Source: Linyphia triangularis (taxonomy: Eukaryota > Arthropoda > Arachnida > Araneae > Linyphiidae). Taken from it: DNA of 64,000 nucleotides. The stretch covers positions 99,059,792 through 99,123,791 of the forward strand of contig OZ021724.1 of assembly GCA_963978545.1 (NCBI GenBank), read 5' to 3'. The notes under the pieces are model-generated. The model did not search any database and was not told the origin of the DNA. It saw nothing but the letters and a program-made list of their open reading frames with translations. The position numbers and the translations under genes were made by a program. Below, piece after piece: positions 1 to 15,200 of the stretch (its first letter is position 1; each line of letters starts with the position of its first letter).

Positions 1-535
1 TTTTTTTGTACTTGGAAGTAACAAATTAAGTGAAGTAATAATTCAACGTTATGAACATAACTCTTTATTGAGATTTATACAATGCTTTTAAATGTGCACA
101 CTTTCATGAAATAAAATTATTAGAGAACTCTAAAATGTTTTTTAAAAACGAACAGCTTGTCTTTTTATGAAACAAGAATAGAAATTTAACTTAAAAGAAA
201 GTTCCTCCAAAATTAAAAGTTGACCAAGTGTACAAATATTTGTTAATGAAAATACTTGTTTCTTTTTACAAAGTAGCATAGTATATTTTTATAATAGCAT
301 GTTATGTTGATATGTATATATACCATTATAGTTTGTTTTTTTTCCCCATTTGAAAACGTTAAATCATCTTTTCTCAGTGACACAACATTTAAAGGTTAAT
401 GTTATTTTTCTTTGGTAATTTTCAGACGGATTAAGTTTTTTTTAAAAGTGGGGGGATGGATTTCAGTAATTTTAGAAGAGGGGGGATGCATGGGTATTTT
501 CTTGAAAAGTAGGGGGACGCGTCACTCCACATCTA
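1..535. other. Intronic AT-rich sequence, nothing recognised
   Basis: This lies in the POLA1 intron after exon 13. It is AT-rich, with a short G-rich patch near 450-520. No exon with POLA1 similarity was seen on the minus strand. Confidence 0.5.
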
Positions 536-1743
536 CAGGGTGTCTACCAACTTTATCAAATACAATTTCTTGACTTTTCTTGACCTTAGAAGAAAATTTC
601 TTGACCTTTTCAAAAAAATTTGCAATCGTTTAAATAATCAATTTGTCAAAAAAAAAAAAAAAATGACAAGGGGAAACCATAAAAATTTAATACTTTTAAA
701 AAGACAAAAATCAGAGATACAATGCAACATATTTAACCTATATTGAAGTCACAACTATGAATGTTCGTGCAGTTATATAAAAAAAAAATTGTTTTTTCTC
801 CCCAAAATTAACCTTTTTCTTCTTCTCTGGGATAGAAATGTATGAAATATATTACCAATATAACAATCGTTGCTGCATTAATTTGCTGTAAAAGACTCAC
901 TGAAATGCGTAAAATTCTGTTTTAATTACAATAGAAAATTAGAGAAATCCACGTGAAAGAAAACAGCAAGAACAATAAAACATTATATCATAAAATTTAG
1001 TATTGTGAATGATAACACTAAGCAACCCCAATTTCAGCATTATTATTATTATTTTTTTTTTATTTTTTTTTTTTTAAATATATTTTAGCAATCTCAATAT
1101 CTAATAACTGGACTTTATCCTCCTATAGGAACATAACAGCAAACAATTCACTTCCTTTACATGTGCTTCTGTCAGAAGTGTGACACATTATTCGGATTAA
1201 TGCCCATATAACTTCTTCATTAATGATAAAAAGAATTCCTAGTAGATGAAAAATCTGACAAAGTCAAAGTATTTACAGTTGCTTCACATTGTTTGCTTGC
1301 TTCAGCAACAATAAAATTTTCTTGGGATGGTAATAGGATGCTATTAGTTGCATTGTTGGATGGAATTACATGTGATGACAAAGACTGAAAATTAAGCATT
1401 CTTTGCTTGCCTGCTAAAATTACACAGGTTAAGTCTTGATGTATTTTTGATGAGATAACCCCATTTCACTATGACTGACATCAAATTTTGATTTGCAAAA
1501 TATACAATATCCTTTATATTTGGCCAGTAACACAAGCATTAACCACTTGGCTAGATCTTTATCGGATTCCATCCAGTTTTCTCAAAAAGGACATCAACAA
1601 CCAACAGTAGGTTTGAGGCCCAACAAGGTTGTCCATTTATATTTCCTGACAATGTACCGTATATATACTCGTATGCAAGTCGAGAACGTGGGCTAAAGTG
1701 TTTACTAAAAAGTAGGGGGTCAACTTGTATGCTAGAGAATGAA

Positions 1744-1776
<33 letters not shown>

Positions 1777-2882
1777 TCTTTAACAAAAGGGATACCAACT
1801 GACTTTCGGCGAAAGCGCGGAAATCAAGCCGCGATTTGAAGAAAACCGGAAGTCCGTTCGGCTCAACTGTGTCGTTGCTTTCCAATAATTATTTCCGAAC
1901 ATAAGTTAATACTTTATTTTATTTTATTTGATTTTTGCTTTAATCTTTAATAGAATAAAATATTCCAAGATGAATTTTTGAGTTTGCTTCGTGATTCAAA
2001 AGTGCGGGAAATCCATAAAATAATCGAAGTGACGTTGCATCGTAGGTTCTTGTTCCTCGTGAAATAAATGACTTTAAAAAATAAAAAATGCACAATTTAT
2101 TACATAAGTAATTTTAGTACGGGAATTTATTGCGAAATAACGACATTCAATTAAAAATTACGATGTAAAGTTATAAAAAAAACCACAAGCAGGTGCTATT
2201 AGGCCTATCGATCGGCAAAAGTTTCAGGGGAATTTTTTCACCTATCGTATTTTAGTTTCGTGATTCTTGCTGATTAATATTTTATAAATAAGTTAATAAA
2301 ATGTTCTTGCCGATTCGCAGATTTTTATCGTAATTTTTCGTGCAGAAAATACAACTAGAAAAAGTTTCGAAACTCCTCCATTCACACTTCGCCTGCCGAT
2401 CCTGTATAGCAAGTTCACACTTGCATACCGCAGAAGTGCACCCCCCCCCCCCTTATAGTTCTACGAATATTTAAACTTCACTAACTATATTTAACATTCA
2501 AAGTTAGACCACATTTAACAAAAATAAACTCCGGAGTCCCGAATTTTTATAAATTAAAAGAAAAAAAAAATAGTTGTGTCGTTTGTATGACGGGCCGATA
2601 AAGGCCGGTTTTAGAGAAAGGAATGATTGCAAAATACGCTATAAGTTCATAAAAATTTCGCATCATTTTTGAAAAAAATTTTCCTTTTTGAGCAATTGTT
2701 TATCGGCGAATTTTTTGTCGATTTTTCTTAGGGAATTACCGAATTTTTCAGTTTTGCAATCAGCGTGAAAATTTCGTGACCTCTGCTCTGATTTCTTGAC
2801 TTTTTCGTGACTTTCTTGACCGTTTTGCGATTTCGTGACTTTTTCGTGACTTTCTTGACTTTCCTGACCGGTAGACACTCTG
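536..2882. mobile_element. hAT-like element, CAGGGTGTCTACC ends, 5-bp TSD
   Basis: The ends are imperfect inverted repeats (CAGGGTGTCTACC at the left; CCGGTAGACACTCTG at the right). The element is flanked by a perfect 5-bp duplication ATCTA (531-535 and 2883-2887). Subterminal tandem motifs of the type TTCTTGACTTTTCTTGACC face inward from both ends. It contains a transposase remnant at 1112-1640. Superfamily assignment is inferred from the CAGGG end and the BED finger. Confidence 0.7.
1112..1640 (-). pseudogene. BED-finger transposase N-terminus, broken
   Basis: Reading the minus strand gives YKGYCIFCKSKFDVSHSEMG followed by a SHQK segment, which is a BED-type zinc finger (C-x2-C). After a stop and frame change come a Ser/Asn-rich linker and EEVIWALIRIMCHTSDRSTC with a downstream LFAVMF. 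That second block resembles the WALK...SHYS...LF..MFPDS segment of a transposase-like family common in animals. At least two stops or frame shifts break it. Confidence 0.55.
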
Positions 2883-3088
2883 ATCTACTCACACTTCTAG
2901 CACTGCGTAAAGTAGAAAAAGATTTTGAAGAAAGAAAAAAAAAAAAAGAAAAAAAACACCAATGGTTTAAATCTTTTTTTTTTTTTTTTTTACAAAAAAG
3001 AAAAACGTTTTTATCAACTATGGTGTAAAATAAAAGCATCATTGAAACTTAAGAGTCTGTACCAGGTTTTTTGAAGTACAGTACTTAC

Positions 3089-3227
3089 GGGGTGCTTGTA
3101 TGTCTATCCAGCAGGGTCCTTTTATTCTCTGTTCCAGGAGAAGTATCTCAAGGCTGGAAGAGTCCATTCCCAGGACGTGGCTGAAGGTGGAGCCACGTAG
3201 GTTGGAAGGGAGGGAGGGATGGTGAGC
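3089..3227 (-). CDS. POLA1: POLA1 exon 13 (residues 454-499)
   Basis: The exon encodes a stretch reading [19 protein letters not shown] and then [13 protein letters not shown]. It matches the FSHVFGTNTSSLELF and KIKGPCWLEV segments of POLA1. The acceptor is TTCTTGTAG and the donor GTAAGT, leaving phase 1. This is the last exon I can find; the following intron runs off the left edge. Confidence 0.96.
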
Positions 3228-6200
3228 CTACAAGAATAAAACAGAATAGGTTCATGCCTTTTTGAATCCTTTATCTTAACTTTGAATTCGTGGGTGAATC
3301 TGCAGAGGTCTAATTAACCCCCTTCCAGTCATCCATTCAGGCTGAAACTTGGCAGATAGATTCGATGCTGATGACAATGCATTTTATAAAATTTTAGTGC
3401 CTGTCACTGACACTAAAATGTCGCTTTTACGGAATTTAAACTTGCGAAAATGACAATCACTACAGCAAAAAACTCGGCGATAACGCCCACCAAATTAACA
3501 AATCTCAGCAAGAGGCTATCACATCAGCATAAACTTCGGAAAAAGAAAAAAACAAAAACAGAAAATATTATTTTTCCTTTAAGGGGAATAACAGGGTTTT
3601 AGCAGACAAAGAAATTTTTAAATTTTTATAGGAATTACAGAAAAATTGAAGTACAATTTTAGGGAGAAACAAAAATTTAAAGAATATTAAGAATTTTAGG
3701 GTGAATGCAGCCCCTGATAATATCAAAAGGCATATCATTGAGAAAATGAAAAGAGCTTTAACAACAATATTCTACATTCCAAACTGAAAATAGGAAAAAG
3801 AAACTTGTATCAACTCATATCTTCTTACATACGCCCTAGTACAAATGTTTAAATTTGACTACTTCCTCAATAAACATCAGAAGAAAGTACTAATTCTGGA
3901 AATTTAATGATTTTATATTTCAAGATTCTTAAAATTAGAAAACTAATGACTTATCGAGCATTTACAATGTACAAATAACGATAAACTTTTTAATAACTTA
4001 AAAAGTTTTTGTTAGATTTGCATTTAAGAAGAATTCCTAGTAAGGATCATTCCCTATAATCGCTATGTTACAATCTTCTTGCCCAGTGCATTTGGAAACT
4101 ATTTTCTATAAAACCTTGAAATTTGGTGAGTGGGTACGAAAAATATCACTTAATGAAATTACATAAATTGTTTTCATTTATTATACATAAAAATTAAAAC
4201 TGCCAAATACAAAACCAGGTGGAGCCACAGCATATGCACTGGCGTAAGGATTTCAAATAAAAAATAAAATATTGTTGCGTGGACGGGTTAGAAAGATTTG
4301 ATGCCAAAGCAGATCAAAACTTGCAGAAATTTATTCCAATATAACTCTTCACATATTCTCTTACAACTCCAGAACTTCTCGTTCTAGTAGACACAATACA
4401 GCTCTTTTCACAACAATAGAGCACAAAACAGCAGTTAAAAACTTGACAACACAACTGCTCAAATCGCTGCAAAAGACAATGCAATACAGTTCGCTTTAGA
4501 ACTAGTCTGAATGCTCACCAAGACTCAGTATCTCAACTCAGTAATTCCAGTCAACTAATTCAGTGACTCAAAATCAACTAACTCCATCACCCACTTTTTT
4601 GAGCTTTTATAGGGGAGGCGAGCATACGTGAAATTTCTAGAGGTAGATATTTGGAGAACTTTCCAGATCGTAGTCGAAAAGTCCTATACATGTACATAGG
4701 GACCGAAAATGTCGCCAAGTTTGGCGACATTTGGTGATTTCTCGCCAAATTTGGTGACAAAAATTAGTCGCCAACTTGGCTCTATCTTGCCAATTTGGCG
4801 AGATTGCCATTACCATAATATTAAATGCACTGCTCCTTGTAAAACTCGCTTCCCAGCGTTACCCCTGTAAAACTCGATTCCCAGCATTACCTCTGTAAAA
4901 CTCAATATCAAGCATTGAGACACACATTGCGGGGAAGCAAACTAATGACGAACTATTGCACTGCCTTATGCGAAATGTACATAAATTTTACTATTTACAA
5001 AATTATCACTATGAAATATTTACAAATATACAAAAATTCGTAACAATATATTAGACGTTATTTTTGAGTTTTTAATTTATATCACTTCATTAAGTGATCA
5101 GTTTTGCTCCTATTCACTAAATTTCAAAGTTTTATACAAAGTAATTTATAAATGCCCTGGGATAGAAGATTGTAACATAGCGAAGATAGGGAATGATCCT
5201 TGCTAGAACTTCCTTTTAAAATTGGTTGGTTGGTTGGTTGTATTCAGATTATCAGGCGCCGTCAGCAACACAAGGGCTATAATGCGCCGAAACATTCGTC
5301 ATTAGACAAGCCAACTTACATTTACAAACACCCATGCCTAACACGGGACTCGAACCCGCAACCTCGCGGTCTAGAAGCCAGCACGCTAACCACTATACCG
5401 TTTGGTCGGCCCTTTTTAAAATTGGAAGAGGTAATACTGGTACAAACATTGAATATCTGATTAAATATATCAATGCTTACAAGATACATAAAAAACTGAT
5501 AATTTGGAAATTTATAATTTTCCCAAAACAGATCAGAGTGACTGAATAAAATATCTCAGAATTCTCAAAAAACTACCTTCAAAACTTTAAACATTCCCTT
5601 TGCTTTTCTACACTTAAAAATAAAACAAGGCTGACTTCTGCCGATCGGCAGAACTTTTTCAAAAATATAAGATATACAAAATACCTTCAAAAGGATGCTT
5701 AAGTTAATATTTTCAGATGATATACATTTTTTACAAGACAGTAATAATTATTAGTGCGACTTTTGTAAAATTCAGCATTTTTTAAGAGCTAACAAATATA
5801 AAAACTTGACCAAGTTCTTAAGAGTCCTTTCTTTTATATTCAAATTTATTCTCAGATGAATTTATAAAACACAACTCACTGAATATTGCACTTCCATGTA
5901 TTCACATTCATCGGGAATTTCAGTCTCACTGAATGCATACTTCTTCTTTGATTTCTATAAGAGGCAAATAGATTCGATGCTAAATTATTGGCAATATTCT
6001 GAATATAAAATAGAGACAGTATATAAAATATAAACTCTGAATAAGGAATACTCTTTGCTACAATGTAATAAATTCTTAATGAAGAACTTTATGGAATGAA
6101 ATTTCATGGAAGACAAAAATCGCTATTAATGCTGAAATGGAAATGGGTATTAAAATAATAAAGGGCAAACTTTCAATTTAAAACGAGTTGTAATAAATAA

Positions 6201-9200
6201 AAATAGCTTAAATTTTTTAAAAATCCATAAAACTTTTGTGTTAAAACTATATTACAGTATTTAAGCTGGGTAACAAATTTTCTTTAGTTAAAAAGCCTTA
6301 AGTCACAATTTTCATTTTTAGCAAAATGCTGAAATGATTACGAGCTCCATAACACTTGAAGTGTAATCTAAAATGATTAATAAACTTTTTTTATAAAATC
6401 ACTATGAACTTTAAATATAAAACTAGTTTATACCAAATACCAACTGGAAAAATAGCTTGCTTTTTTTTTTTAGCTCGATGGCTAATCTTTGTATAACAAA
6501 AACTGTGGTTTGCAACATTTTCTGGTTAAATGTTTTACTAAAACAAGCTAAATGACATTTTCTAATTTTAACATTTAAGAACTTAAGGGGCGGATTTTCT
6601 TTACTATAGCAACAAATAATAAAAATATTTAAATAAAATTACAAATTTTTTTTGTTTCTATTATTAGTAGAACTTGAAATATTTAAGTTTTTGTACATGA
6701 CAACTGCATCTTGGACTTGCTATCTTGAAATTTGTTTTCTCGGTGATGGCTTTTTGTCTATTTTTTAGTTCAAAATGGATATAACTTAAAAACTACTAGT
6801 TATAAATACATGAAAATTTCCTCAATTATTTTTCATATATATTTCTTTAATTTGTTTTCAGAAATTGTGTATTTTGATTTAACTTTTAAAAAAAATATTG
6901 TATTGAATATTCCTGAATACAATTTATGATATGAACAATAAGTAATTTAATGCAAAAATGAAGTGATTTTTTAAAAAAGTTTTTTAAATACATCAATTTT
7001 AAGAGCAGTAAAAATTTGAAAGTTTTTTTTAATTTTTTTAAAAATATTTTTTAAATTTGGAAATCTACAATAGTTTTTTGAGTTTCAAAACATAATACAG
7101 TAGTGCATAAAAAATGTCAGAAAAATAATTCTACAAATAAAGATTTTAGAGTTTTGTGTCCTGGACCCCCTTAAACATTTTCCTATGAAAGATACCCCAC
7201 AGCTTAATCCCCACTATATTACTTTAAACAAAACACAAAATAAATAAAACTTTTCAAAGATTAACTCTACCCTGGATCGAAACTCGACAATTTTCATTTT
7301 TTCCAGCTTTTTCCCAATTTCCGAATAAACAGCTGCCATTGTGACTGGTTTTCCTGTGTCTGCTTTTGTTTGCGTATTAAATTCCTGAAAAAATAAAAAT
7401 GCAATTAATAGGGCAACATAGAAAAAATAAAAATTCACAAATTGATCTTAAGTACAAACAGGGTTTCTGCCAGAATAAAATGTTACGAATCCATGAGTTT
7501 TCATGACTTTCCAAGACTAAAGAATTTTTTTTTCCATGACTCAAGAAATTGCATCACAAAAAATGACCTACACAAATTTTACTAACACGAACATAGTAAG
7601 TAAATCATTGTACCATAAAATGACTTTTATAAAGTTTTATTTGATATTAGGTAAAAAAATCCTTGTTTTAGTAACGAAGATCCTTCGAAACCAGAAGAAA
7701 AAGGGAGAAACAATGTTTTATTCCTTGATATTTCAGTGTTAAAAAAGCTAATCAATTTGTAATAATAAGATGAAGAAGGAATAAGCCAATCATAAAGCGT
7801 AAGCAAATAATAATAAATTAAATTACATAATCAAAAATCAAATGTTTTGATATCAACAATGCAAAACAGCAGCACACAGATTTATGAAAGAAATATCAAA
7901 ATTTCAGAACTTATCAAATCAATTTATTTCGGTTGTCATATTATGAATTGTTTTCATCTATGAGACCTTTCTCGCGTGATGTCATAAGTCTGGAGTAAAG
8001 AAATGTTTTCATTGGCCGCGGTTTTTAACTGTGACCGTTGTTTCCGTCAAAACATAAAACAAAAACGTAAATGAATCTTCAATGAGATGAATAGCAATCA
8101 TGACGATTATGATGACCTAGTCAGGTGGTTTTACTTAAAATATTTAGAAATTCATGAAATTCACTAATTTTTCATGACATATGGTCCTTTTTTGCTCAAA
8201 TTCATGACTTTTCATATGCGAAGAAACCCTGTACAAAAGAACAATTTTATCAATTAAGAACAATCCATAAAAGAAAATTTCATTATTCTTTTTACATAAT
8301 AAAATGTACCTAAAAATTAGTATAGTTAATAATGGTTCAAAATTTTTTTTCTGATAATGAAGAATTGCTATTGTATTAACTAATTGTATTCAATTTTGAG
8401 TTTGTGGCGGGCTTATCTCCAGATGACTAATTAACTCACTTGCTGTCATCCAACTGATCTAAAAATTAGCAAATAGACTTGTTTTCGATGATAATGCCTT
8501 CAAGTTTTTGGAGCTGTCACTAAAAAGCCATTTTTACACATGCTACTACATTAGCGTTTTAAAAGACTAATTAAACCCATTTGTGATAAAATCTAATCGA
8601 TAAAAATTGGCAGATAGATTTGTTGTCGATGAGAACACATTCTATCAAGTTTTGGGGACTGAATTAAAAGGCTGCTTCTACACATGCATACCTGCCAACA
8701 TTGGTATTTTCAAATTAGTACAATTTTTACGGAACAAATATTTGCATTCCTATGATTCATGGAAAGTCAAATAGCGATAATATTTATGAATGTAATATAG
8801 AAATAATAGTAATTCACTTGCAAATGAAAAAAAAAAAATGCATAATAGTTAATTGCTCCCAAATATAACAAATTGTTACATTTTAGCACGGAATGGAAAT
8901 TATAAAATAAAATACTAACCAGGATTTAAAAATAAATCAAATTTAAACTATACGATGAAATCTCTCATGAGGCTCTGATGAGGTTTTACACCCAAATATA
9001 ACATGCTTTATGGCACAAAAACTAGTGAAACATACAAAGAGTCAGTGGTATTCAAAGTGTTTAATCACACGCACAAATATCAATTATGAATGCCTTCAAA
9101 TTCTTATTACATTTGATGTTGTCGCTGTGTTTTTTAGAATTGATATGAACTATGACATCAGTAAATCCTCCATGAGAAATCTTAATATCAGATGCATAGA

Positions 9201-12200
9201 TAGAGCAGAATGCAAAATTTGTTCATTTGCTTGAATTTATGATGATTTGAAGTAATATGGTATAAGACTCCAAAAAACTTAAATTATTAAAAAAAAAAAA
9301 AACGGTTTTAAGAAAAACACGAAAAGTACAGTGAAATCCGTACGATTTTTTTAGCTGTTCGTACAACCGTACAAAATAGTAAAAATCCGTACATTGTACG
9401 GATAATCCGTACAAGTTGGCAGGTATGCACATGCTACTATATTATCTCTTCAAATATCTAATTAACCTGCTTGCTGTCATCCAATGGAGCTGAAAATTGG
9501 CAGATAAACTCATTGTGGATGATAATGTGTGCAATTAAATTTTTGGGACAAAAAAAAGTTAGTCGATGGTTTGGAATGGATGCTTTCTTCGTAATGGTCC
9601 AACACTATGAAAACTCGAACTGAGCTCAATAAGTTGTAATTGCACATCAAAATTGACAATGCATAAAAAGGATTTATAATAAAAACTTTGTTTCTACAGT
9701 TATATTTTTTACTTAGTTTGCTTAATATTAAATAGTTCTAAATAAAACAAGGATAATTAATAGAAAGAAAAGCATTATTCATTGATTCAGCTTTTCTGCT
9801 CTCAAAACTGTGGTAATTTTTTTTTATAATTAAATGGAAGTTTTACTTACTGTTTCTCTTGGCAACACAAAGAAACGCCGAGGAATATTCTTCACAATTA
9901 CACAACAACTCACATGCCTTTTCACATCCTCTAAATATACCTTTCCAAATAGATAAACGGTCCCTATACAGTGGAAAAAATATCGAATATTACTAATAAA
10001 AAACAAAATATGATTAAGTGCTAGAAATTAATGAACTCCAAGAGATATGAAGAAAGAAATATGAAATCCAAGAGAATAATTTAATAATGAGTAATTCTAA
10101 ATTAAATATTAATTTTTTTAATTTCAAAAAGAAATCAGAACTTGATATATATATTTTTGTAAAGATTTTTTTTTTTTTTTTTTTTAGATTTCTTTAAATG
10201 GGTTTCAAGGGTCCAAAAAGTTTCTAGACAATTATAGAAACGATTAACATTACAAGAATAAAGCCCAAGGATATGCTGATATACTGTTAGTTTATGATTG
10301 TATGAGGCTATTTTAAATTTTCAATTTCTTTTTTATTTCCAAATAATTAATCAAAAGAAAGCTATTTTTTTAAACTAATTTTGCTTCAATAATTCCCTTC
10401 GTGTATTATTAATTTAATTGAAAATGTGTTCAACTTTAAATCTAATATAAATTCACTTAGATATTTGTTTGAAACTACATAAAATTGTTTTTCAGTGTCG
10501 CAGTTCTGCTACAAAAGTATAAATTAACACAAACTTGCATTTCATTTTTATATTACTTTAAGCAAAAAAATATTGAACTAGAATTTTTGTTTTTAATTGA
10601 GGAGAATTATTTTGCTTTTATAGGCAAGTTTGGTTTATAGAAAAGTATGTATGATAAATATTTACAAAATGTTTTACCAGGTTGTTTGTAAGGATCTTCA
10701 AAGGCATCAAGCCAGAAAAATCTAAACACAGATTTCCCGTCTGCCATTTTATGTAAAGGAAGGGTACCATTGTCCAGTTCAATATCAGGAATTACACTAC
10801 AAACAAAAAACTATTATTAACATGCTGTTAAAAAATTTCTCAGGGTTCCCACTCTTATTGAAGAAAAAAATTCAAGGACTTTCAAGGACCTTTTTAAGAA
10901 AATTCAAGGACCTTTTTTGGAACAAAGTGTCCGCAAAAAAAGTTATTTTGAAATCCCGACATTTCCCCGTAACATCCAATTTTTTCCCTGATTAAGTCAT
11001 CAACAAAATAATACTATAGCTTTCAAATAAAAGAACATTCAAACTCGCCATCATAAAAATAATTAAGAATCATGTACTGTTTATCTTTACATCTTTATGG
11101 CAAAAAAAGTAAATTACTCCGTGTAGTGTATGTATAGTGTCCCTGTACTATGCATGTGCAATTATACTTTAAAATCCCTTTTTTTTTTCATTACAGTCTA
11201 ACCTCAAGAAAAGAGGACACTAGTAATAAATTTCAGATTTAAAAAGCTGTTTTCTAAGTAAAATTTTAAAGGGAAAGACAAACCATAAATCATGTCAAAG
11301 TGGATGAAACATTCAACAAAATACTCTATATATTAACTATTTTTGTTTTCTAAAAACTTATAATTTTAATAAAAATTTATAAAATCAATAATTACTTTAA
11401 AAACATTTAATAATGTGAATTTTTTATGTTTTATGCCTCAAATAAAATTGGTAAAAATATTATACATCAATTTGTGTATTTAAAAAAAATTGCCTTCAAT
11501 TGTAGATGGAATTAAGGGAGTTACACCATTTTCAGTTTGCATAATTTCGTTGTCCAAATTGTTCAATTTAATCACTTGCAATATTCTTTTTTGCTTAAGT
11601 TCAGCTGTTGCCACTGTTAAGGTAAAGTAACCAGGCAAAAATTTTACAAAATGAAAAAAATTTCATAATACAATTAATTTTAAACAATTATAAATAAATA
11701 AAAAAATATGCTTTAACTTTTAAACTATTACTTATATCTATATTTAAAATGTAAAATTGTATTTCATGTTTAAATAAACAATTTTACATTCAATAGTAGT
11801 TAAGATTATAATTTTAAATAAGGATACATAGTAAAATTTGGCAACTGGGATTAATATCTGACGCAAAATTAAATTAAAATTCTAATCATTCAGCATTGAC
11901 TCAAACCAAATGGTGAAAACGATCCTCACACACACATTAATCACGGACATTGCAGCTTTCACATCAGCGGAAGCCCAGGCGAATGAAACTAAAATGACAT
12001 TGCAAATCTTGCCAATAGCTACTATTAAAAACTACTCCAATGTAAATATCGGTATAACAGCCACCATACTGGCGCAAATCTCAGCAAATACATTAAACCA
12101 ACAATTGGCAAAAATTGCTAAACCGGTGCAAGCAAAATGCACAGTAAGCAGGTTCCATGATTGTCAAACTTGAAGGCAAGCCCAACAAAATCGTAATGCA

Positions 12201-15200
12201 GATTTGTATCGATCTCAGGAATGATAGAAATTTCAAATAAAAGAAAAGGAGTTGAAACCGCGTTTTATCTGAACTGTACTACGTCCGACAGAGCCAAATC
12301 TCTACAATAACTCTCGTCAGTAACTATTATATTGGAGTAAGGCCTGCGAAAATGAGTATCACACAGCAATGTAATAATGACGATAACGATGGTATTATTC
12401 ACACGAATAACGGCCATTTCATCAGCACAACGCAATCAAGTAAACCCAATAATATTGTAATGCAGGTTTGTATCGGTCTCAGGAACGATAAAAATTTCAG
12501 CCAAAAAAGAGCTGAAATGCATGTTTCAGCAGAACTGTACCATGGCTAACAGGTGTAATCTTTGATCACCATGAAAATGAGCAGCACGAAAGAATGTAAT
12601 TCGCGGCCAAGCGCTCTCTAATAATCGCGAAAATATCGGCCCTTTCATCACCGTAACGTTCAGAAAAATGACCAGATACCAACATAAATAATGCCGATAG
12701 AGGCTATAACATAAGAGAAAAATTAGGGGGAAAGTAGTCATTCCATTGGCGATTCTGCCGTTTTTAAAAAAAATTCTAATTTGTTTACACATTGTTTTTA
12801 GTATTTTTGCTAGCAGTGTATCTTCAATTAACAAAATTAAAAGACTCAGTTTAATTTCGGAAAATTCCCCGATTTCTTGAGACTTTTTGACAAAATCCCT
12901 GATAATTCCCGAAATGCTGAATTCCCTGACTTTTTCCGATCTGTGGACACCCTGTAGGAAAAATCAAGGACCAGAAAATTACATACTTTAGACACAAAAC
13001 AGAGATTATCAGTGGTCACTTAAAAATTCAAGGACTTTCAAGGACCATATCCTTTTTTCAAGGACTTTCAAGGACCAAATTTCATCAAAAAAAATTCAAG
13101 GACTTTCCAGGACTTTCAAGGACCGTGGGAACCCTGTTTCTTCACAACAAACTCATTTTGTGTGACAAATGTTACATGTGCATCTAACATATATAATTAT
13201 TAAACAAAGCCTTCTTTAGCTGAAGGATTTATTCTCAAACCACAGAAGATTGCACACACTATGCTATGCATTTTATACAAGAAACTCTTTTAACACAAGA
13301 AAAAAATAATAGCTTAGAATTTTTTTTTTTAAACAAAAATCAGGATAATAGGATTAGAACATCGTCAATACAAAAAAATAATAAGAAGAATTAAAATAGG
13401 TTAAAGTTGTAAACAATTTTATTATATACACATTTTAATGTATATATTATTAATTTTTTAAGTAAATGTTATAGGTATATTTAAAACAAGAAGTGATTAA
13501 AAAATCTTTTATAGTATTTTAAAAATAAATTTTAGCAGCTTATATAATTTACAATGACATTATAAATTAATTACACTGAAACAATGACATTCTCAGTTGC
13601 ATGACAGCTTTTAATTAACAGAATGAAAATCAATGACTTTTAAGGACCTAAATAATATTTTTTAAGGACCTTTAAAAGTTTGTTTTCAGGCATGTCTTTA
13701 ATGTATGATTTTACAGCTGTTTCGCAACTAGCGGCATTATCAAAAACTTTTATGCACAATTTGTATTTTGCGTTATGAACAAACTTTGATTATGTTGCAA
13801 TCCATTTTTCATATGCACTGTACTAGGGCCATAGCGCATTAAATATGCACTTTCAGGGAACAGTACTCGTAAAATGTTTCAGCAAAACAACCAAACGACG
13901 TATAAGTTCATGTATGTAAAATACAAATATACTAGGCAATTCCGGAGCAGCAAGGATAAGTGGCGGTCTCGAGGGAATAAGCAAATAAGAGTTGAATTTT
14001 TATATTTTGCCGTCTGTCCCCCAATATAAGTAAAAGTTAAGGACTTTTAAGGAACTCTAAGCATTTTCAATGACTTTTAAGGCCTTGAAAACAAATTAAA
14101 AAATATTAAGTACTTTTAATGCCTGTGGGAACCCGGTTAAATCTTTAACAGGGTTCCCACTCAAATCACAGAATAAAAATCAATGACTTTTAAGGACCTA
14201 ATTAATGTTTTTAAGGACCTTAAAAAATTTGTTTTCAGGCATCATGACTGTATAAATTTTTTTTATAAAGTACATTCTACCAAAACAGTTACAAGTTGGC
14301 GCATGTGTAATACAAATATGTCAGAAAATTCCGATATAATGAGGATAAGTGGCGGACATGCGGGGATAGCAAGTCTGAGTTGCATTTTTGTAAATTTTGA
14401 ATTTGGTCAACATACACAAAAATTAAAGACTTTTAAGGACCTCTAAGCATTTTCAAGGACTTTTAAGCACCTCTAAGCATTTTCAAGGACTTTTAAGCAC
14501 CTCTAAGCATTTTAAAGTACTTTTAAGGCCTTGAAAACAGGTTCAAAAATATTAAGCACTTTTAATGACTTTCAATGACCATGGGAACCCTGTTTAATCA
14601 CATTACTTATGTAGCATTTTCAAAGTAAAGTAACTATTACCTTTCATTTTCGTCCCACATAGAACCCTGGAACGTGAATGAACTCAAAGGTATATCTTCT
14701 TCTTTTATGTCTTCCAAGGGCTCATTTAAAAGTGGCTTTGTTGTTTCTTCTTCATCAAAGATATCACAACTTGGATCTATATATATATAAAAACACAGAT
14801 CGGAAGAGAAAAAATATAGTTAACTATACAAATTCTATAACTATGTTATTGATTTCATTTTCCTAAAAATTTTATGCACAAAAAGTAACTAATCACAATA
14901 TTCAAACTTTTTCAATATAAAATTTGTTTTAAAATTTAAAAAAAAAAAAAAAAACTTCCATTATCTCTTCTGTCAGGGCATAGAAAAAAGTAATTTCACA
15001 ACTTATCAATTACTTTCAATCATAATACATTTAAAAAAAAATGTAGCTCAAGGAAGCGCTTACGAATTCTTTGCAATGCTTTGTATGTGTAAAAAAAATT
15101 TGTACTGTTGTGACATACTATCACACACTAGGGGTTGGGTTTGCTATAATTTTTTTGGACACTGGTGTGCTTTTGATTCGAGTTCTTGCATGGTTCGTAT

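Noticed and set aside
1..3088. Search for POLA1 exon 14 (expected NQPVSWCKVEA-like)
   Set aside because: No matching reading frame was found on the minus strand. The exon must lie left of the window.
11910..12549. Two open frames inside the CAGGG-ended element
   Set aside because: Neither resembles a transposase or any known protein, and the codon pattern looks random.
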